From Symbiodinium natans (taxonomy: Eukaryota; Sar; Dinophyceae; Suessiales; Symbiodiniaceae): a stretch of DNA of 62,000 bases. Below the pieces are notes generated by a model. That model was not told the DNA's origin. It saw only the letters and a program-made list of their open reading frames with translations, and did not search any database. Below, one piece after another: positions 10,785 to 19,796 of the stretch. The DNA lies in NCBI GenBank assembly GCA_905221605.1, contig CAJNDS010002812.1, positions 315,001 to 377,000 of the forward strand, written 5' to 3'. Made by a program: the position numbers and the translations under genes. Each line of letters starts with the position of its first letter. Position 1 is the first letter of the stretch.

Positions 10785-10860
10785 CCCGAAATCCTAAACC
10801 CTAAACCCTAAACCCTAACCCCTAAACCCTAAACCCTAAGCCCTAAGCCCGAAATCCTAA
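10785..10860 (-). repeat. CCCTAAA array with CCCTAAG variants
   Basis: About ten units. The left and right margins both carry GAAATCCTAA, so the array ends may be duplicated. Confidence 0.9.
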
Positions 10861-11151
10861 TGGATGTGATGTCGCTGGGCCCGAAGCCCTTCACCTGAAA
10901 CCCACGTTTTTGAACCCCCAAAGATACCGCGAGCATCTCTGTGGGTCCTTTTTGGCGCCCTGCATCCTTAAGGAAAGCACAGAGGCCCCAAATAGCAAGC
11001 TCTAAACCCTCAACCCTACAACCCCTGCACAAAAGCATCTAAACCCTCAACCCTAAGCCTTCAATCCTGGAGTTTCTAGGAGAGCCCTCAAAACCCTCTG
11101 CAAGATATTTCCTAGAGATGATCCTCGTAGACCCAATCAGGGGGAATGCAA

Positions 11152-11186
11152 CCCCACTCCGCCTCAAGGTTGTCCAGCCTACAGGA
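11152..11186 (+). repeat. Left copy of a 35-bp direct repeat flanking a heptamer array
   Basis: CCCCACTCCGCCTCAAGG...TACAGGA matches 11333-11367 at 32 of 35 positions by eye. The two copies bracket the CCCTAAA array at 11187-11332. Confidence 0.85.
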
Positions 11187-11332
11187 CCCTAAACCCTCAA
11201 CCCTCAACCCTCAACCCTAAACCCTAAACCCTAACCCCTAAACCCTAAACCCTAAACCCTAAACCCTAAACCCTAAACCCTAAACCCTAAACCCTAAACC
11301 CTAAACCCTAGCCCTAAACCCTAAGCCCTAAA
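11187..11332 (-). repeat. CCCTAAA array, about 20 copies
   Basis: It begins with three CCCTCAA units, then CCCTAAA with one CCCCTAAA, and ends with CCCTAGC and CCCTAAG variants. It is bracketed by the 35-bp direct repeat. Confidence 0.96.
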
Positions 11333-11367
11333 CCCCACCCCGCCGCAAGGTTGTCCAACCTACAGGA
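11333..11367 (+). repeat. Right copy of the 35-bp direct repeat
   Basis: CCCCACCCCGCCGCAAGG...TACAGGA differs from the left copy at three positions by eye. Confidence 0.85.
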
Positions 11368-11430
11368 TGAACCGAGCCTCCTGGAGGCGGGTGTTCGCCT
11401 TCAGGCTGTAGGGTTTAGAGGTCTTAGACT

Positions 11431-11497
11431 GTAGGGTTTAGGGTTTAGGGTTTAGGGTTTAGGGTTTAGGGTTTAGGGTTTAGGGTTTAGGGTTTAC
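11431..11497 (+). repeat. TTTAGGG array, about 9 copies
   Basis: Perfect units. The array faces opposite to its neighbour 100 bp to the left. Confidence 0.95.
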
Positions 11498-11539
11498 GTA
11501 GGGTTCAGGGTTTAGGCTGTATAGGGTTCAGAAGGTCTA

Positions 11540-11680
11540 GGGTTTCTCGGCAGGCCCTTAGGGACATTTTATATTTTCCCTTATTGGGTTTCAAAGTTTA
11601 AGAGGATCAGAATCAGGTATATATTTCAGACCCTAAACCGTAAACCCTAAACCCTAAACCCTAAATTCAAGGGCCATCAT
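11540..11680. repeat. Family I element interrupted by a heptamer array
   Basis: The left part (GGCAGGCCCTTAGGGACATT, AAGAGGATCAGAATCAGG) and the right tip (TCAAGGGCCATCAT) match the intact copy at 17888. Between them lie about five CCCTAAA units (11630-11666) where the intact copy has about ten bases (AGAGGGTTCT). Confidence 0.75.
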
Positions 11681-11803
11681 GGGTTTACAGGCGGTAGAGC
11701 GTTTGGAGGGTTTTTGGGGCCCCGGGGTTAGTAAAGGGTTTGCAGGGTTTCTAGGGGTGAGGGTTTAGGGTTTTCAGGGTTTCGGGTTTTCAGCGGTTTC
11801 GGC

Positions 11804-11834
11804 TTTTTTTTTTTTTTTGGGGGGGGGGGGGGGG
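11804..11834 (+). repeat. T-run/G-run junction tract
   Basis: About 15 T are followed directly by about 16 G, and then by TTTAGGG. Confidence 0.95.
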
Positions 11835-12019
11835 TTTAGGGCTTTTAGGGTTTAGGGAACAGGGATTATAGGGTTCCGGCCTGCCAGGGCAAGCCTGATA
11901 CCCTTAAACCAGGGACCATGTACCTGGCTGGTGTTGTGCAACATTTTGGTTTTTTGTAGCTACGTGCCAAAAGCACATCCAATGAGCAGGAAGCAGCTGC
12001 TAAGGCCTCAAAATCCTGG

Positions 12020-12075
12020 CATGCCCTAAACCCTAAACCCTAAACCCTAAACCCTCAACCCTAAACCCTAAACCA
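12020..12075 (-). repeat. CCCTAAA array, about 8 copies
   Basis: One unit reads CCCTCAA; the others are perfect. Confidence 0.95.
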
Positions 12076-12217
12076 GACTCCGATGGGCTTCTAGGGTTCA
12101 GGCCTTCAATGTCAGAGTGTAGGGTCTAGTGTCGGTTTAGGGTTTAGGGTTCAGGGACAATGTAGAAGCGATTTTCTGTAGATGATTCTACAACATCCTA
12201 AGCTAATAAAACCTGAA

Positions 12218-12352
12218 ACCCTAAACTCTACCCGCCAAACCCTCCACCCTCCACCCTAAACGCTAAACCCTCCACCCTGAACCCTAAACCCTAAACCCTA
12301 AACCCTAAACCCTAAACCCTAAACCCTAAACCCTAAACCCTAAACGCTAACT
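12218..12352 (-). repeat. CCCTAAA array with CCCTCCA variants, about 18 units
   Basis: The left third is degenerate (CCCTCCA, CGCTAAA) and the right two thirds are nearly perfect, so decay runs from one side. Confidence 0.95.
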
Positions 12353-12443
12353 CTACATCCTATACGGACCCTAAAACCTGGGGGCTTCAAGGACCCGTCA
12401 GCTTTGGTGCAACTCTTCGGCGGAGAGGCCGGACCCGTCGAGT

Positions 12444-12510
12444 GGTTTAGGGTTTAGAGTTTAGGGTTTAGGGTTTAGGGTTTAGGGTTTAGGGTTTAGG
12501 GTGTAGGGTC
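12444..12510 (+). repeat. TTTAGGG array, about 9 copies
   Basis: One TTTAGAG and one GTGTAGGG unit; otherwise perfect. Confidence 0.95.
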
Positions 12511-12574
12511 GTTTCTTTTCTTGGGGGGGAGTCTCCGATTCGGCAGGGGTTTCCGAACTCAGGGTTCCTCTTTT

Positions 12575-12614
12575 ATTTTATTTATTTTTTTTTTTTTTTT
12601 GGGGGGGGGGGGGG
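12575..12614 (+). repeat. T-run/G-run junction tract
   Basis: A T-rich run of 26 with three A interruptions, then 14 G. It stands where the left arm of the adjacent family A element would be expected. Confidence 0.95.
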
Positions 12615-12618
12615 TCGT

Positions 12619-12677
12619 GGGAGGGATTATACCAGCCTGATTATAATCCCTATTAAGGACCGCTAGTATGAGGAAAC
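12619..12677. repeat. Family A element, right half only
   Basis: TAATCCCTATTAAGGACCGC and TAGTATGAGGAAACG match the right arm of family A. The left arm is missing and the sequence begins directly at the T/G tract. Confidence 0.7.
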
Positions 12678-12680
12678 GCC

Positions 12681-12820
12681 CAGCCCTAAACCCCAAAACC
12701 CCAAAACCCCAAACCCTAAACCCTCAACCCTAAACCCTAAACCCTAAGCCCTAAACCCTAAATCCTAAACCCTAAACCCTAAACCCTAAACCCTAAACCC
12801 TAAACCCTAAACCCTAAACC
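12681..12820 (-). repeat. CCCTAAA array, about 19 copies
   Basis: It starts as CCCCAAAA units and becomes perfect CCCTAAA on the right. Confidence 0.96.
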
Positions 12821-12884
12821 AAGCCTTCGACCCGCTGCGCTGGCATCAGGTGCCCGAGATCGCGCTGCCTCCTCCCAGAGGCCC

Positions 12885-12933
12885 GGTTTAGGGTTTGGGG
12901 TTTACGGTTTAGGGTTTAGGGTTTAGGGTATAG
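12885..12933 (+). repeat. TTTAGGG array, about 7 copies
   Basis: Variant TTTGGGG, TTTACGG and TATAGGG units lie at its edges. Confidence 0.92.
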
Positions 12934-12996
12934 GGTCTAGCGTGTTCCGGGGTGTCAAGGGTTTGTTGGGTGGTTTGTTTCAGGTTTTTTGAGGGC

Positions 12997-13028
12997 TTTT
13001 TTTTTTTTTTTTGGGGGGGGGGGGGGGG
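12997..13028 (+). repeat. T-run/G-run junction tract
   Basis: About 16 T then 16 G. It is the third such tract within 1.3 kb. Confidence 0.95.
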
Positions 13029-13029
13029 T

Positions 13030-13380
13030 GGGCTTTAGGGTTTTGACGGTGTTAAGGGGTTTTAGGGGCTTTAGGATGTGGAGGGTTTTGAGGGGTTTAA
13101 GGGTTTTAGGATTTGTTGGGGCGTTTGGGGTTTCGAAGGTTTAGGTTTCTTTGCTGTTTGGAATTTGTAGGGCTTTTTGAGGGTTTTAAGGGTTTAGGAT
13201 GGTTCGGGTCTTTTAGGGCTCCTAGGGTTTTTGCGGGTTTTTAGGATTTTTCGGGCTTGAAGGGTTCAGGTTTTTTTAAAGACTTTAAGGGTTTAGGGTT
13301 CTAAGGGTTCTGAGGGTTTGGGAGTTCTTCGGGTTTTAAGGATGTTTAGGGTTTTGGGGTTCTGGGCTTGCAGCATTTTC
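13030..13380 (+). repeat. G/T-rich decayed heptamer stretch
   Basis: The whole stretch consists of GGGTTT-, GGTTTTAGG- and TTTTGAGGG-like words with no fixed period. It keeps one strand bias throughout, as expected of an old, decayed array. Confidence 0.65.
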
Positions 13381-13455
13381 GGGCGTACCGGGAGTGATCT
13401 AGGTACCCTTCAGAGAAGGGGAGGGTTGCTCTTCGGCGAAGCTAGGGTTTAGGTT

Positions 13456-13650
13456 GCCCTAACCCTAAACCCAAAACCCAAAACCCAAAACCCCAAACCC
13501 TAAACCCTAAACCCTAAACCCTAAACCCTAAACCCTAAACCCTAAACCCTAAACCCTAAACCCTAAACCCTAAACCCTAAACCCTAAACCCTAAACCCTA
13601 AACCCTAAACCCTAAACCCTAAACCCAAACCCTCAACCCTAAACCCTAAG
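13456..13650 (-). repeat. CCCTAAA array, about 26 copies
   Basis: CCCAAAA units at the left grade into about 19 perfect copies. Confidence 0.97.
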
Positions 13651-13732
13651 CCCAAAAATGCTCCGGCGGCCCACTCCTCAGACTTTCAGCTTGGGAGGCT
13701 TTAGGTCCGGAGCCCTGGACCGCCAAAAACTC

Positions 13733-13903
13733 CTAGGGTTTAGGGTTTAGGGTTTAGGGTTTAAGGTTTAGGGTTTTTGGAGGTGTATCTTGTAATGGTG
13801 CCGTATTCGAGAAATGGACGCCACGACCACGGCCAATCTGAGGGGTCCAGGCGCAGGGTGGACCTGTTTAGGGTTTAGGGTTTAGGGTTTAGGGTTTAGG
13901 GTT
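13733..13903 (+). repeat. Two TTTAGGG arrays separated by about 90 bp
   Basis: Arrays of about 6 copies (13733-13776) and 6 copies (13866-13903) flank a unique stretch containing GGACGCCACGACCACGG. Confidence 0.93.
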
Positions 13904-14033
13904 TTACCCCAACGGTTGTTCTTGGTAAGCCTTTGGTGCCCATAGCATTGCAGCCCAGGACACCCGCCGTGGCAATCTGAAGGCCTCCCATCCGGACGAG
14001 GGCTTTGGGCTTTAGCAGGCTTTAAGATATCGA

Positions 14034-14167
14034 TATAGGTAAAGGGGGTATGTCCCAAAATAGGGGTAGCCCTTTTGGAGCCTAATAGACTGGAATCCCC
14101 TTAAAGGGACCCCCCCCCCCCCCCCCCCGAATTCAGGGTACCCCTATCTTCGGAACCCCCCATAGGG
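14034..14167. repeat. Family K-like element with an internal C-tract
   Basis: GGGGGTATGTCCCAAAATAG at the left pairs with CTATCTTCGGAACCCCCC at the right. A run of about 19 C (14110-14128) sits inside. Confidence 0.55.
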
Positions 14168-14169
14168 GC

Positions 14170-14990
14170 GGCGCATAGCAGGTTCCAAGGGCGGTTGAGG
14201 GCAGTGGCATGAAGGAGCTGGGGCTCGGAAGTTCATGGAAATCATCAGGGTGCAGGCTTAGGCTTTGGGATGTCACGAGGCTTCTGCGACCCGATCAGGA
14301 AGGTATCAACCATGCAGGCTAGGGTTTGGGACGGATTTAGGGTTTGGGGGTTTGGGGTTTAGGGTCATTGTTCGTTTCCGACCACCTTGGAAGTCCCTTT
14401 GCGCGAAGTCTGCTGTAACATTCCGAGTGCCCGGAAGACAGGAACCAGACACCGAAAAATAGCGAAAATGCTTGACATTGGCCACCCTCCCCCCGCCCCC
14501 TCCCCCCCTCCACCCCATCATCATGCCCAGCGAAAGAATTCTGAGTTCGCCCCGCATGCGAGTTACGACAACAGTGAAAGGATGTGCATCGGGCCCTTCA
14601 CTCGAAATGGCGGTCCTGATAAAAGGGTGTCTTACTATTCAGGGGGTCTTTATTAGGGGTCCAAAGCTGCTTTCCATGGCTTGGACCTTGCCAGGTGATG
14701 GATCGGATGTGCAGCCAAAAGTCTTGTCTTCTGCCTCGCTGCTACAATAGCGCTAGTACCATGAGTTCTGAAGCAGTGCAGAGGTGCATGAGAGCTCGAG
14801 GCTTGCGCGACAAAATCGCGAAAGCTCTCAAATTTCCGGTGTTTAAGTGTTGCTGCACATAGGCCGGGGACGACAAGTCCGGGCTGGGCATAGCCGACTT
14901 GCAGATTTGCCCTCGAGTGGCAGTGCAACCCAGCGCTAGCTAAGAACTTTGAATGATTTAATGATGCCTGCACTTGTTGCGAGTGCATTG
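14170..14990. other. Unassigned stretch
   Basis: It holds one short TTTAGGG patch (14336-14365) and a C-rich tract (14485-14515). Overlapping open frames of up to 111 codons occur on both strands but none is recognisable. Confidence 0.3.
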
Positions 14991-15152
14991 AAACCCTAAA
15001 CCCTAAACCCTAAACTACCCTAAACGCTGCTGTTGCTGTTGATGCTTTGCAGAGGCAGAGTCTGCACGAATTACGATACGTGGACCGCAGCAGCTGTCGA
15101 TTGCAGACTGGTTTACAATATGTCATGCAGTGCCACATGTCGCGGAATAATC

Positions 15153-15250
15153 TAGGGGCCTTAGTAATTTGAATAGGGTTTTGGAGGGGGTATGACGGTA
15201 CAAATATAAAGCGACCATAGGGGGGTACTATTGGTAATTATTCCGACCCC
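15153..15250. repeat. Family B element
   Basis: It shares GACCATAGGGG, TACTATTGGTAATTATTCCG and ACCCC with the copies at 32.7 and 49.6 kb. The outer ends (AGGGGCCTTAGTAATTT and AATTATTCCGACCCCT) are only partly complementary. Confidence 0.6.
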
Positions 15251-15476
15251 TTTCTTACATCCTAGTGGCATTTTTTTTGCAGCGTTTTCAGGGCTTACTA
15301 GCTCCAACGAAAATAGCCTGAACCTCCACGCAAAGCTGCGAGGGCCCACGATTCAGAGCTTGCCCGGCGTAAGCCTTTCGACGGAATCGGCACGACTACT
15401 GGCTGGGCTTCTTCAATGACCCAACCCCAAACTACGTAGCCCTGACGAATCTAAACCCTAAATCCTAATCCCCACA

Positions 15477-15503
15477 ACCCCCCCCCCCCCCCCCCCCCCC
15501 CCC
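15477..15503. repeat. C homopolymer tract
   Basis: About 27 consecutive C, followed by degenerate CCCTAAA/CCCTAGA units. Confidence 0.95.
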
Positions 15504-15633
15504 GGACCCTAAACCCCACACCCGAAACCCTAGACCCAGACCCTAGACCCATGACCCCGACCTCGCCACGGAAGCCAGAGATGTGCCCTAGGCCTATCAA
15601 TGTGAGAGGCGTAGATGCATCTAAGGGTAGTTA

Positions 15634-15875
15634 CCGAAGGGCGGTTATATGGGCCCTTAGTATGGTCCCTTACCTTCTTGAGCTTGGGGTTTAGGGTTTA
15701 GGGTTTAGGGGTACATGGTCCCTGATATATGGTCACCTCCCTTAAAGGGTTCTGAAGTATGGGCCCTTTGGTGGCATAATTCAGGGTTTAAGGTTTAGGG
15801 TTTCGGGTTTAGGTTATGCAAGGGGTATATAAGCGGTCCTTTCTTTACGGGCCCAGACTAGGGACCATGCAACTA
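15634..15875. repeat. Cluster of family H fragments split by TTTAGGG arrays
   Basis: Fragments around ATGGGCCCTTAGTATGGTCC (15640), TACATGGTCCCTGATATATG (15712) and GGGTATATAAGCGGTCC...AGGGACCATGCAAC (15822-15871) alternate with heptamer patches at 15683-15711 and 15785-15815. The last fragment matches 43910-43962. Confidence 0.5.
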
Positions 15876-16019
15876 TCCGAAGAATGCCGAGGAGGCTGCA
15901 GAACCTTTCGAGAATGCAAAGCTCCTTACTGTAGAAGGGGAACGGCTGAGTTCAGACAGCCAGGGTTCAGGGATTTAGGGTTTAGGTTTGAGGGCTTTTG
16001 TTGAGGGACTAAAGGGCTT

Positions 16020-16460
16020 GCCCTAGAGTTTTTTGTAGGGTTTGTGTTGGGATGAGTTTCGGGTAGGGCTTGAGGTGTACTTTGGGCTTGGCAGGCCTCA
16101 GATGAACCGGGAGTCTTGCGCTGTCAAAGTTGGTGCCAGCTAGGGATGACCGAGGCATCCAGGCATCACGCCTCTATGGGCCGCGAGCGTATAATTAGGT
16201 TTCAATGCATTCTTGTGTCTCTTGATTCTCGTCTTCTAGTTGCCCTCAACTCTATGCACTTACATCCCAAGACCCTGCACCAGCGCCTTGTCACCCATCG
16301 GCCTCTAAACCCTAAACTCCTCATGCCCCCGACAACGGAGTGAGCCTAAAGAGAGCAGAGCGTGCAAAAGGGTGTGTCGACGTCACCCTAAACCCCAAGG
16401 CTGTATGTGTAGAAACATATACACATAAGAGGTTTACTGATATGTGTGAAGACACGTGTA
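16020..16460. other. Unassigned stretch
   Basis: The G/T-rich left end decays from a heptamer patch. No gene or element was recognised in the rest. Confidence 0.3.
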
Positions 16461-16462
16461 TA

Positions 16463-16463
16463 C

Positions 16464-16496
<33 letters not shown>

Positions 16497-16512
16497 CATA
16501 TACATATATGTG
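16463..16512. repeat. (TA)n microsatellite
   Basis: About 20 TA units broken by TG and CA steps. Confidence 0.9.
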
Positions 16513-16713
16513 GGTATGGGCATGTAGAGCTTCACCTTGTCTATTCCCAAAACTGCAAGCTTCAACCAGGCCCTATCCCCCTAATCGAGACTCAAGGGCT
16601 CTTTGCTCCTCGTGTCATTGAAGATGATGCGGAAATGCGATCTCCCACAACCTCCGAAAGGAGACTTGATTCAGCAATGGCCAGGCCCCAAAGGAGCCCT
16701 AGGGTGTACATAA

Positions 16714-16753
16714 ACTCCCAATTGTAGTAACAGGAACTACAATTGGGGGAGAT
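16714..16753. repeat. Perfect small hairpin
   Basis: CTCCCAATTGTAGT and ACTACAATTGGGGGAG form a 14-bp stem with a loop of about 8 bases. It could be a short palindromic element. Confidence 0.65.
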
Positions 16754-17076
16754 ACTGTAAGCAGTTGCGGGTGATGTTGCAATGCAAACGGTTTCTGGGA
16801 GTGGAATAGACCAGCAGCTCACTCCGCTCCAGCGTGTTAGGCGGGATTTGTATGCAGACTGTACATCACATACCTGTTCAGCTGCCCCATGTCTGTCTGC
16901 AACTCCCCACCGCGCTTGATTCTCAGAGTCATAAGCAACACGGGAAGCTCGAGTCCACAGGAAAAGCTAGTGAGTCGTGTGCTGCATGGGCCCTTTCTCA
17001 TGGCCCATAACGCCCCACATGTAATGCCTCAGAGGCATGGTCTTTGCAGGCTAAAGTCTAAAGGCCCTCGCCCTAA

Positions 17077-17196
17077 GCCCCTAAACCCTAAACCCTAAAC
17101 CCTAAACCCTAAACCCTAAACCCTAAACCCTAAACCCTAAACCCTAAACCCTAAACCCTAAACCCTAAACCCTAAACCCTAAACCCTAAACCCTGA
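17077..17196 (-). repeat. CCCTAAA array, about 17 copies
   Basis: Perfect apart from the right edge (CCCTGAA). Confidence 0.97.
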
Positions 17197-17267
17197 ACCT
17201 TACCCCTGTCGGTATCGGTACGAAGGTCCTAAGCCTGGTGCCGGCGTGCTTCTAAAGCTTTTAACTT

Positions 17268-17412
17268 GGGACGTTCCCCCCTATACTAGCAGTCCTCCAT
17301 AGGGAGTATAAGAGTAGGGGTACTATATAATCCTCAATAGGGAGTATAAGAGTATAGTAGGGGTACTATATAATCCCTATTCAGGATTGCTAGTATAAGG
17401 GGGTACATCCCA
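17268..17412. repeat. Family A element with internal duplication
   Basis: The ends GGGACGTTCCCCCC and GGGGGTACATCCC and the arms TACTAGCAGTCCTCCATAGG and TTGCTAGTATAAGG mark family A. The middle (GGGAGTATAAGAG...GGGGTACTATATAATCC) occurs twice in tandem, at about 17299-17336 and 17337-17378, making this copy about 50 bp longer than its relatives. Confidence 0.8.
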
Positions 17413-17511
17413 AAAAATCTAACTCTTTTCAGCGGAGCCGGTGGCAAGGGAGCAGAGAACCGGGACGATTACACAGCGCACTCGCACGCACATCACTCTT
17501 GGGAGGTATAC

Positions 17512-17552
17512 TGGTTTAGGGTTTAGGGTTTAGGGTTTATTATAGGGTTTAG
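17512..17552 (+). repeat. Short TTTAGGG array
   Basis: Four perfect units, then TTTATTATAGGG and one more unit. Confidence 0.9.
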
Positions 17553-17887
17553 GGTTTGTACATGTTCGGTGCAATTGGCACAGCCCGTCGGGCTTGTGTG
17601 AACACGCTCGTGACGCAAGGGACCTCTGCACTGCAAACCGCGCTGGCTCAGGATTTGAGGTCTTCTCAGCACCAAGTCATGTTTAGCGTAGCGCGAGGAC
17701 TCAACCTTAAGCCCCCCACCTAGAGCACCCTCCATTCCCTTGAAATGGGGACATGTACCTCAATGGCATAGTTTGCCCTGTTTTTTTTTCAGGTACAAGG
17801 TTAGTCCCGGTAGACCCGACACTGTGGCGTTGCATATGCGTACGCGTTGCATCACCTTAGGTGCAGGTCCGCCCAGACCTAGGAATA

Positions 17888-17987
17888 CTAGGTAGGCCCT
17901 TGGGATATTTTATATTTCCCCTATTTGGGATTTACGAGGATCATCTTTAGGATTATTCTGTCAGAGGGTTCTTAAGGGCCATCCTAG
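17888..17987. repeat. Family I palindromic element (most intact copy)
   Basis: The ends CTAGGTAGGCCCTT and AAGGGCCATCCTAG are inverted with two mismatches. The core has GGGATATTTTATATTTCCCC and GAGGATCATCTTTAGG. This is the copy used as reference for the interrupted ones. Confidence 0.8.
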
Positions 17988-18019
17988 AATACCACGCATC
18001 TCCCCTCACGTTCTTCCTT

Positions 18020-18140
18020 ACTCTAAGGGGATCCTACTATTTTGGGATCTATACTGGCGGCCCCCTATCCCAAAGGAGGGGTTTCTATGTAGTAGCTTTA
18101 GGGCCCAAGAATATACTATATAGGTACATGGATCCTTTGG
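18020..18140. repeat. Fragments of families K and G side by side
   Basis: GGATCCTACTATTTTGGGATC matches the family K core at 51.7 kb to about 20 bases. From 18085, TAGTAGCTTTAGGGCCCAAG and GGTACATGGATCCTT match the right half of family G. Confidence 0.55.
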
Positions 18141-18323
18141 GTATTTTCTTAAGTCACCATCTCCCCCTCACTTTCTTCAATTGCGCGATGGAGTCGGCTA
18201 AGCGCTGGACACCGCGCCGGGTCGCGAAGCTGGTGGTGTACCATGGCCCGAGCGCAAGCACGCAGGGCCACGCTGCGACCCGAAAACCCCCACAAGACCT
18301 GCCTAATAAGGGTTTGAGTTCTA

Positions 18324-18672
18324 GGGTGTTGGGGTTTAGGGTTTAGGGTTTAGGGCTTAGGGCTTAGGGTTTAGGGTTTGGGGTGGGTAACCTGTGTACC
18401 ATGTCCTGTTTTGGGTAGACTAGGTTACTGTAGGTGCCTTGCAGACTTGGGCGTCTCAGGGCGAGGTTGTCCAACCAGAGCACAGAACACCAGAACCACA
18501 AACTTTCATTAACTGTCCACCAGCTGGGCATTCAAACCCCTGTAGGGTTCAGGGTTTAGGGTTTAGGGGTTTAGGGTTTAGGGTTTAGGGTTTAGGATTC
18601 AGGGTTTAGGGTTTAGGGTTTAGGGTTAGGGTTTAGGGTTTAGGATTCAGGGTTCAGGGTTCAGGGTTGAGG
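18324..18672 (+). repeat. Two TTTAGGG arrays around 160 bp of unique sequence
   Basis: The arrays are at 18324-18378 (about 8 units) and 18540-18672 (about 18 units). The second is rich in TTCAGGG variants, some of which run in threes at its right edge. Confidence 0.93.
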
Positions 18673-18784
18673 CTGTGTAGCAGAAGCTCTATTTCAAAGT
18701 CAAGAGCCTCGAGCCCTGAAGGCCTCCCAAAAATAGCCCCAACTCCGAAAGAAACCCTCACAAAACGGTCTGGAGTTCAGGGTT

Positions 18785-18866
18785 TGGGGCCTAAACCCTG
18801 AATCCTAAACCCTGAACCCTAAACCCTAAACCCTAAACCTTAAACCCTAAACCCTAAATCCTAAAC
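18785..18866 (-). repeat. CCCTAAA array with CCCTGAA variants, about 11 units
   Basis: Variant units (CCCTGAA, TCCTAAA) alternate at the left edge, and perfect units follow. Confidence 0.92.
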
Positions 18867-18989
18867 AAAAACTCTGAGAGAAGCAAGGCTATGCAGCGTC
18901 CTCGCCCCCCTGGCGTCGACCTTCGTGGCCCCTCAGGGGCTGCCGGAGCGCCCCAGGCCGGGCCTTTTCGGCTTGTCTACTGTTTGCAT

Positions 18990-19140
18990 AGGGTTTGAAG
19001 GGTTTAGGGCTTAGGGCTCAGGGCTTAGGGCTTCGGGCTGAAGGCTTTTTCTACTGTTTGCTGGGGGTTTTACGGGTTGAGGCTTTGGGGCTTAAGGCTT
19101 GAGGTCTAGGGTTAACGGGTTTGGCGGTTAGTTTTTTTGG
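18990..19140 (+). repeat. Decayed CTTAGGG stretch
   Basis: GGGCTTAGGG, GGGCTCAGGG and GGCTTGAGG words continue the heptamer bias without a stable period. Confidence 0.6.
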
Positions 19141-19237
19141 GCTTTGGGTGCTCCAAACCTTCAAAATCCTAGCCTGCACTCCTGGTATCCCTAGACCCTA
19201 GACCCCATACCCCATACCCTATAAGCCCGAAAGAGCC

Positions 19238-19240
19238 CAC

Positions 19241-19313
<73 letters not shown>

Positions 19314-19353
19314 GGCAGAGAGAGAGAGAGAGAGGCAGAGAGAGAGAGAGAGA
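19238..19353 (+). repeat. (GA)n microsatellite
   Basis: About 55 GA units with interspersed CA steps. It gives false serine-leucine open frames on the minus strand. Confidence 0.97.
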
Positions 19354-19438
19354 ACCTTTTAATTTGGGTCCAGCAAGGAGTGCAAAATCCTCATGCCAGG
19401 CCGGTCTCAGCTGAGGGTAGGCCAAGGCTCTGCATGGG

Positions 19439-19461
19439 AGGGGGGGGGGGGGGGGGGGGGG
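19439..19461. repeat. G homopolymer tract
   Basis: About 22 consecutive G. Confidence 0.95.
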
Positions 19462-19503
19462 TTCTGGTCCCGCAGGTCCATTGGATTGGAGGGTTTAGGG
19501 TTT

Positions 19504-19648
19504 GGATTTTGGGGTTTATAGGGTTTATAGGGTTTATAGGGTTTATAGGGTTTATAGGGCTTATAGGATTTTTAGGATTTATAGGATTTACAGGGTTTAT
19601 AGGGTTTATAGGGTTTTTAGGGTTTATAGGGTTTATAGGGTTTATAGG
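19504..19648 (+). repeat. 9-base TTTATAGGG array, about 16 copies
   Basis: The unit TTTATAGGG is the heptamer with two extra bases (TA). The period of nine keeps one frame open on each strand, giving Gly-Phe-Ile or Asn-Pro-Ile repeats; the 146-codon plus-strand frame at 19380-19820 arises this way and should not be taken as a gene. A few units read TTTTTAGGA or TTTACAGGG. Confidence 0.95.
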
Positions 19649-19796
19649 GCCATGTACCTGTACATGGGTATATTTGCTCGTGCCTTCGGAAGTTTTGGAA
19701 TCTCGACTCTTGGGCGCAAGTGTTACGTACCGGCTGAAAAGGAACATGGGCGTTTGGGGAGGATGCGCAGCGCGTGGCCGGAATCGTCGGCTTTGT

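Noticed and set aside
19649-19666. Perfect palindrome CCATGTACCTGTACATGG
   Set aside because: It resembles two joined tips of family G, but it is too short to call an element.
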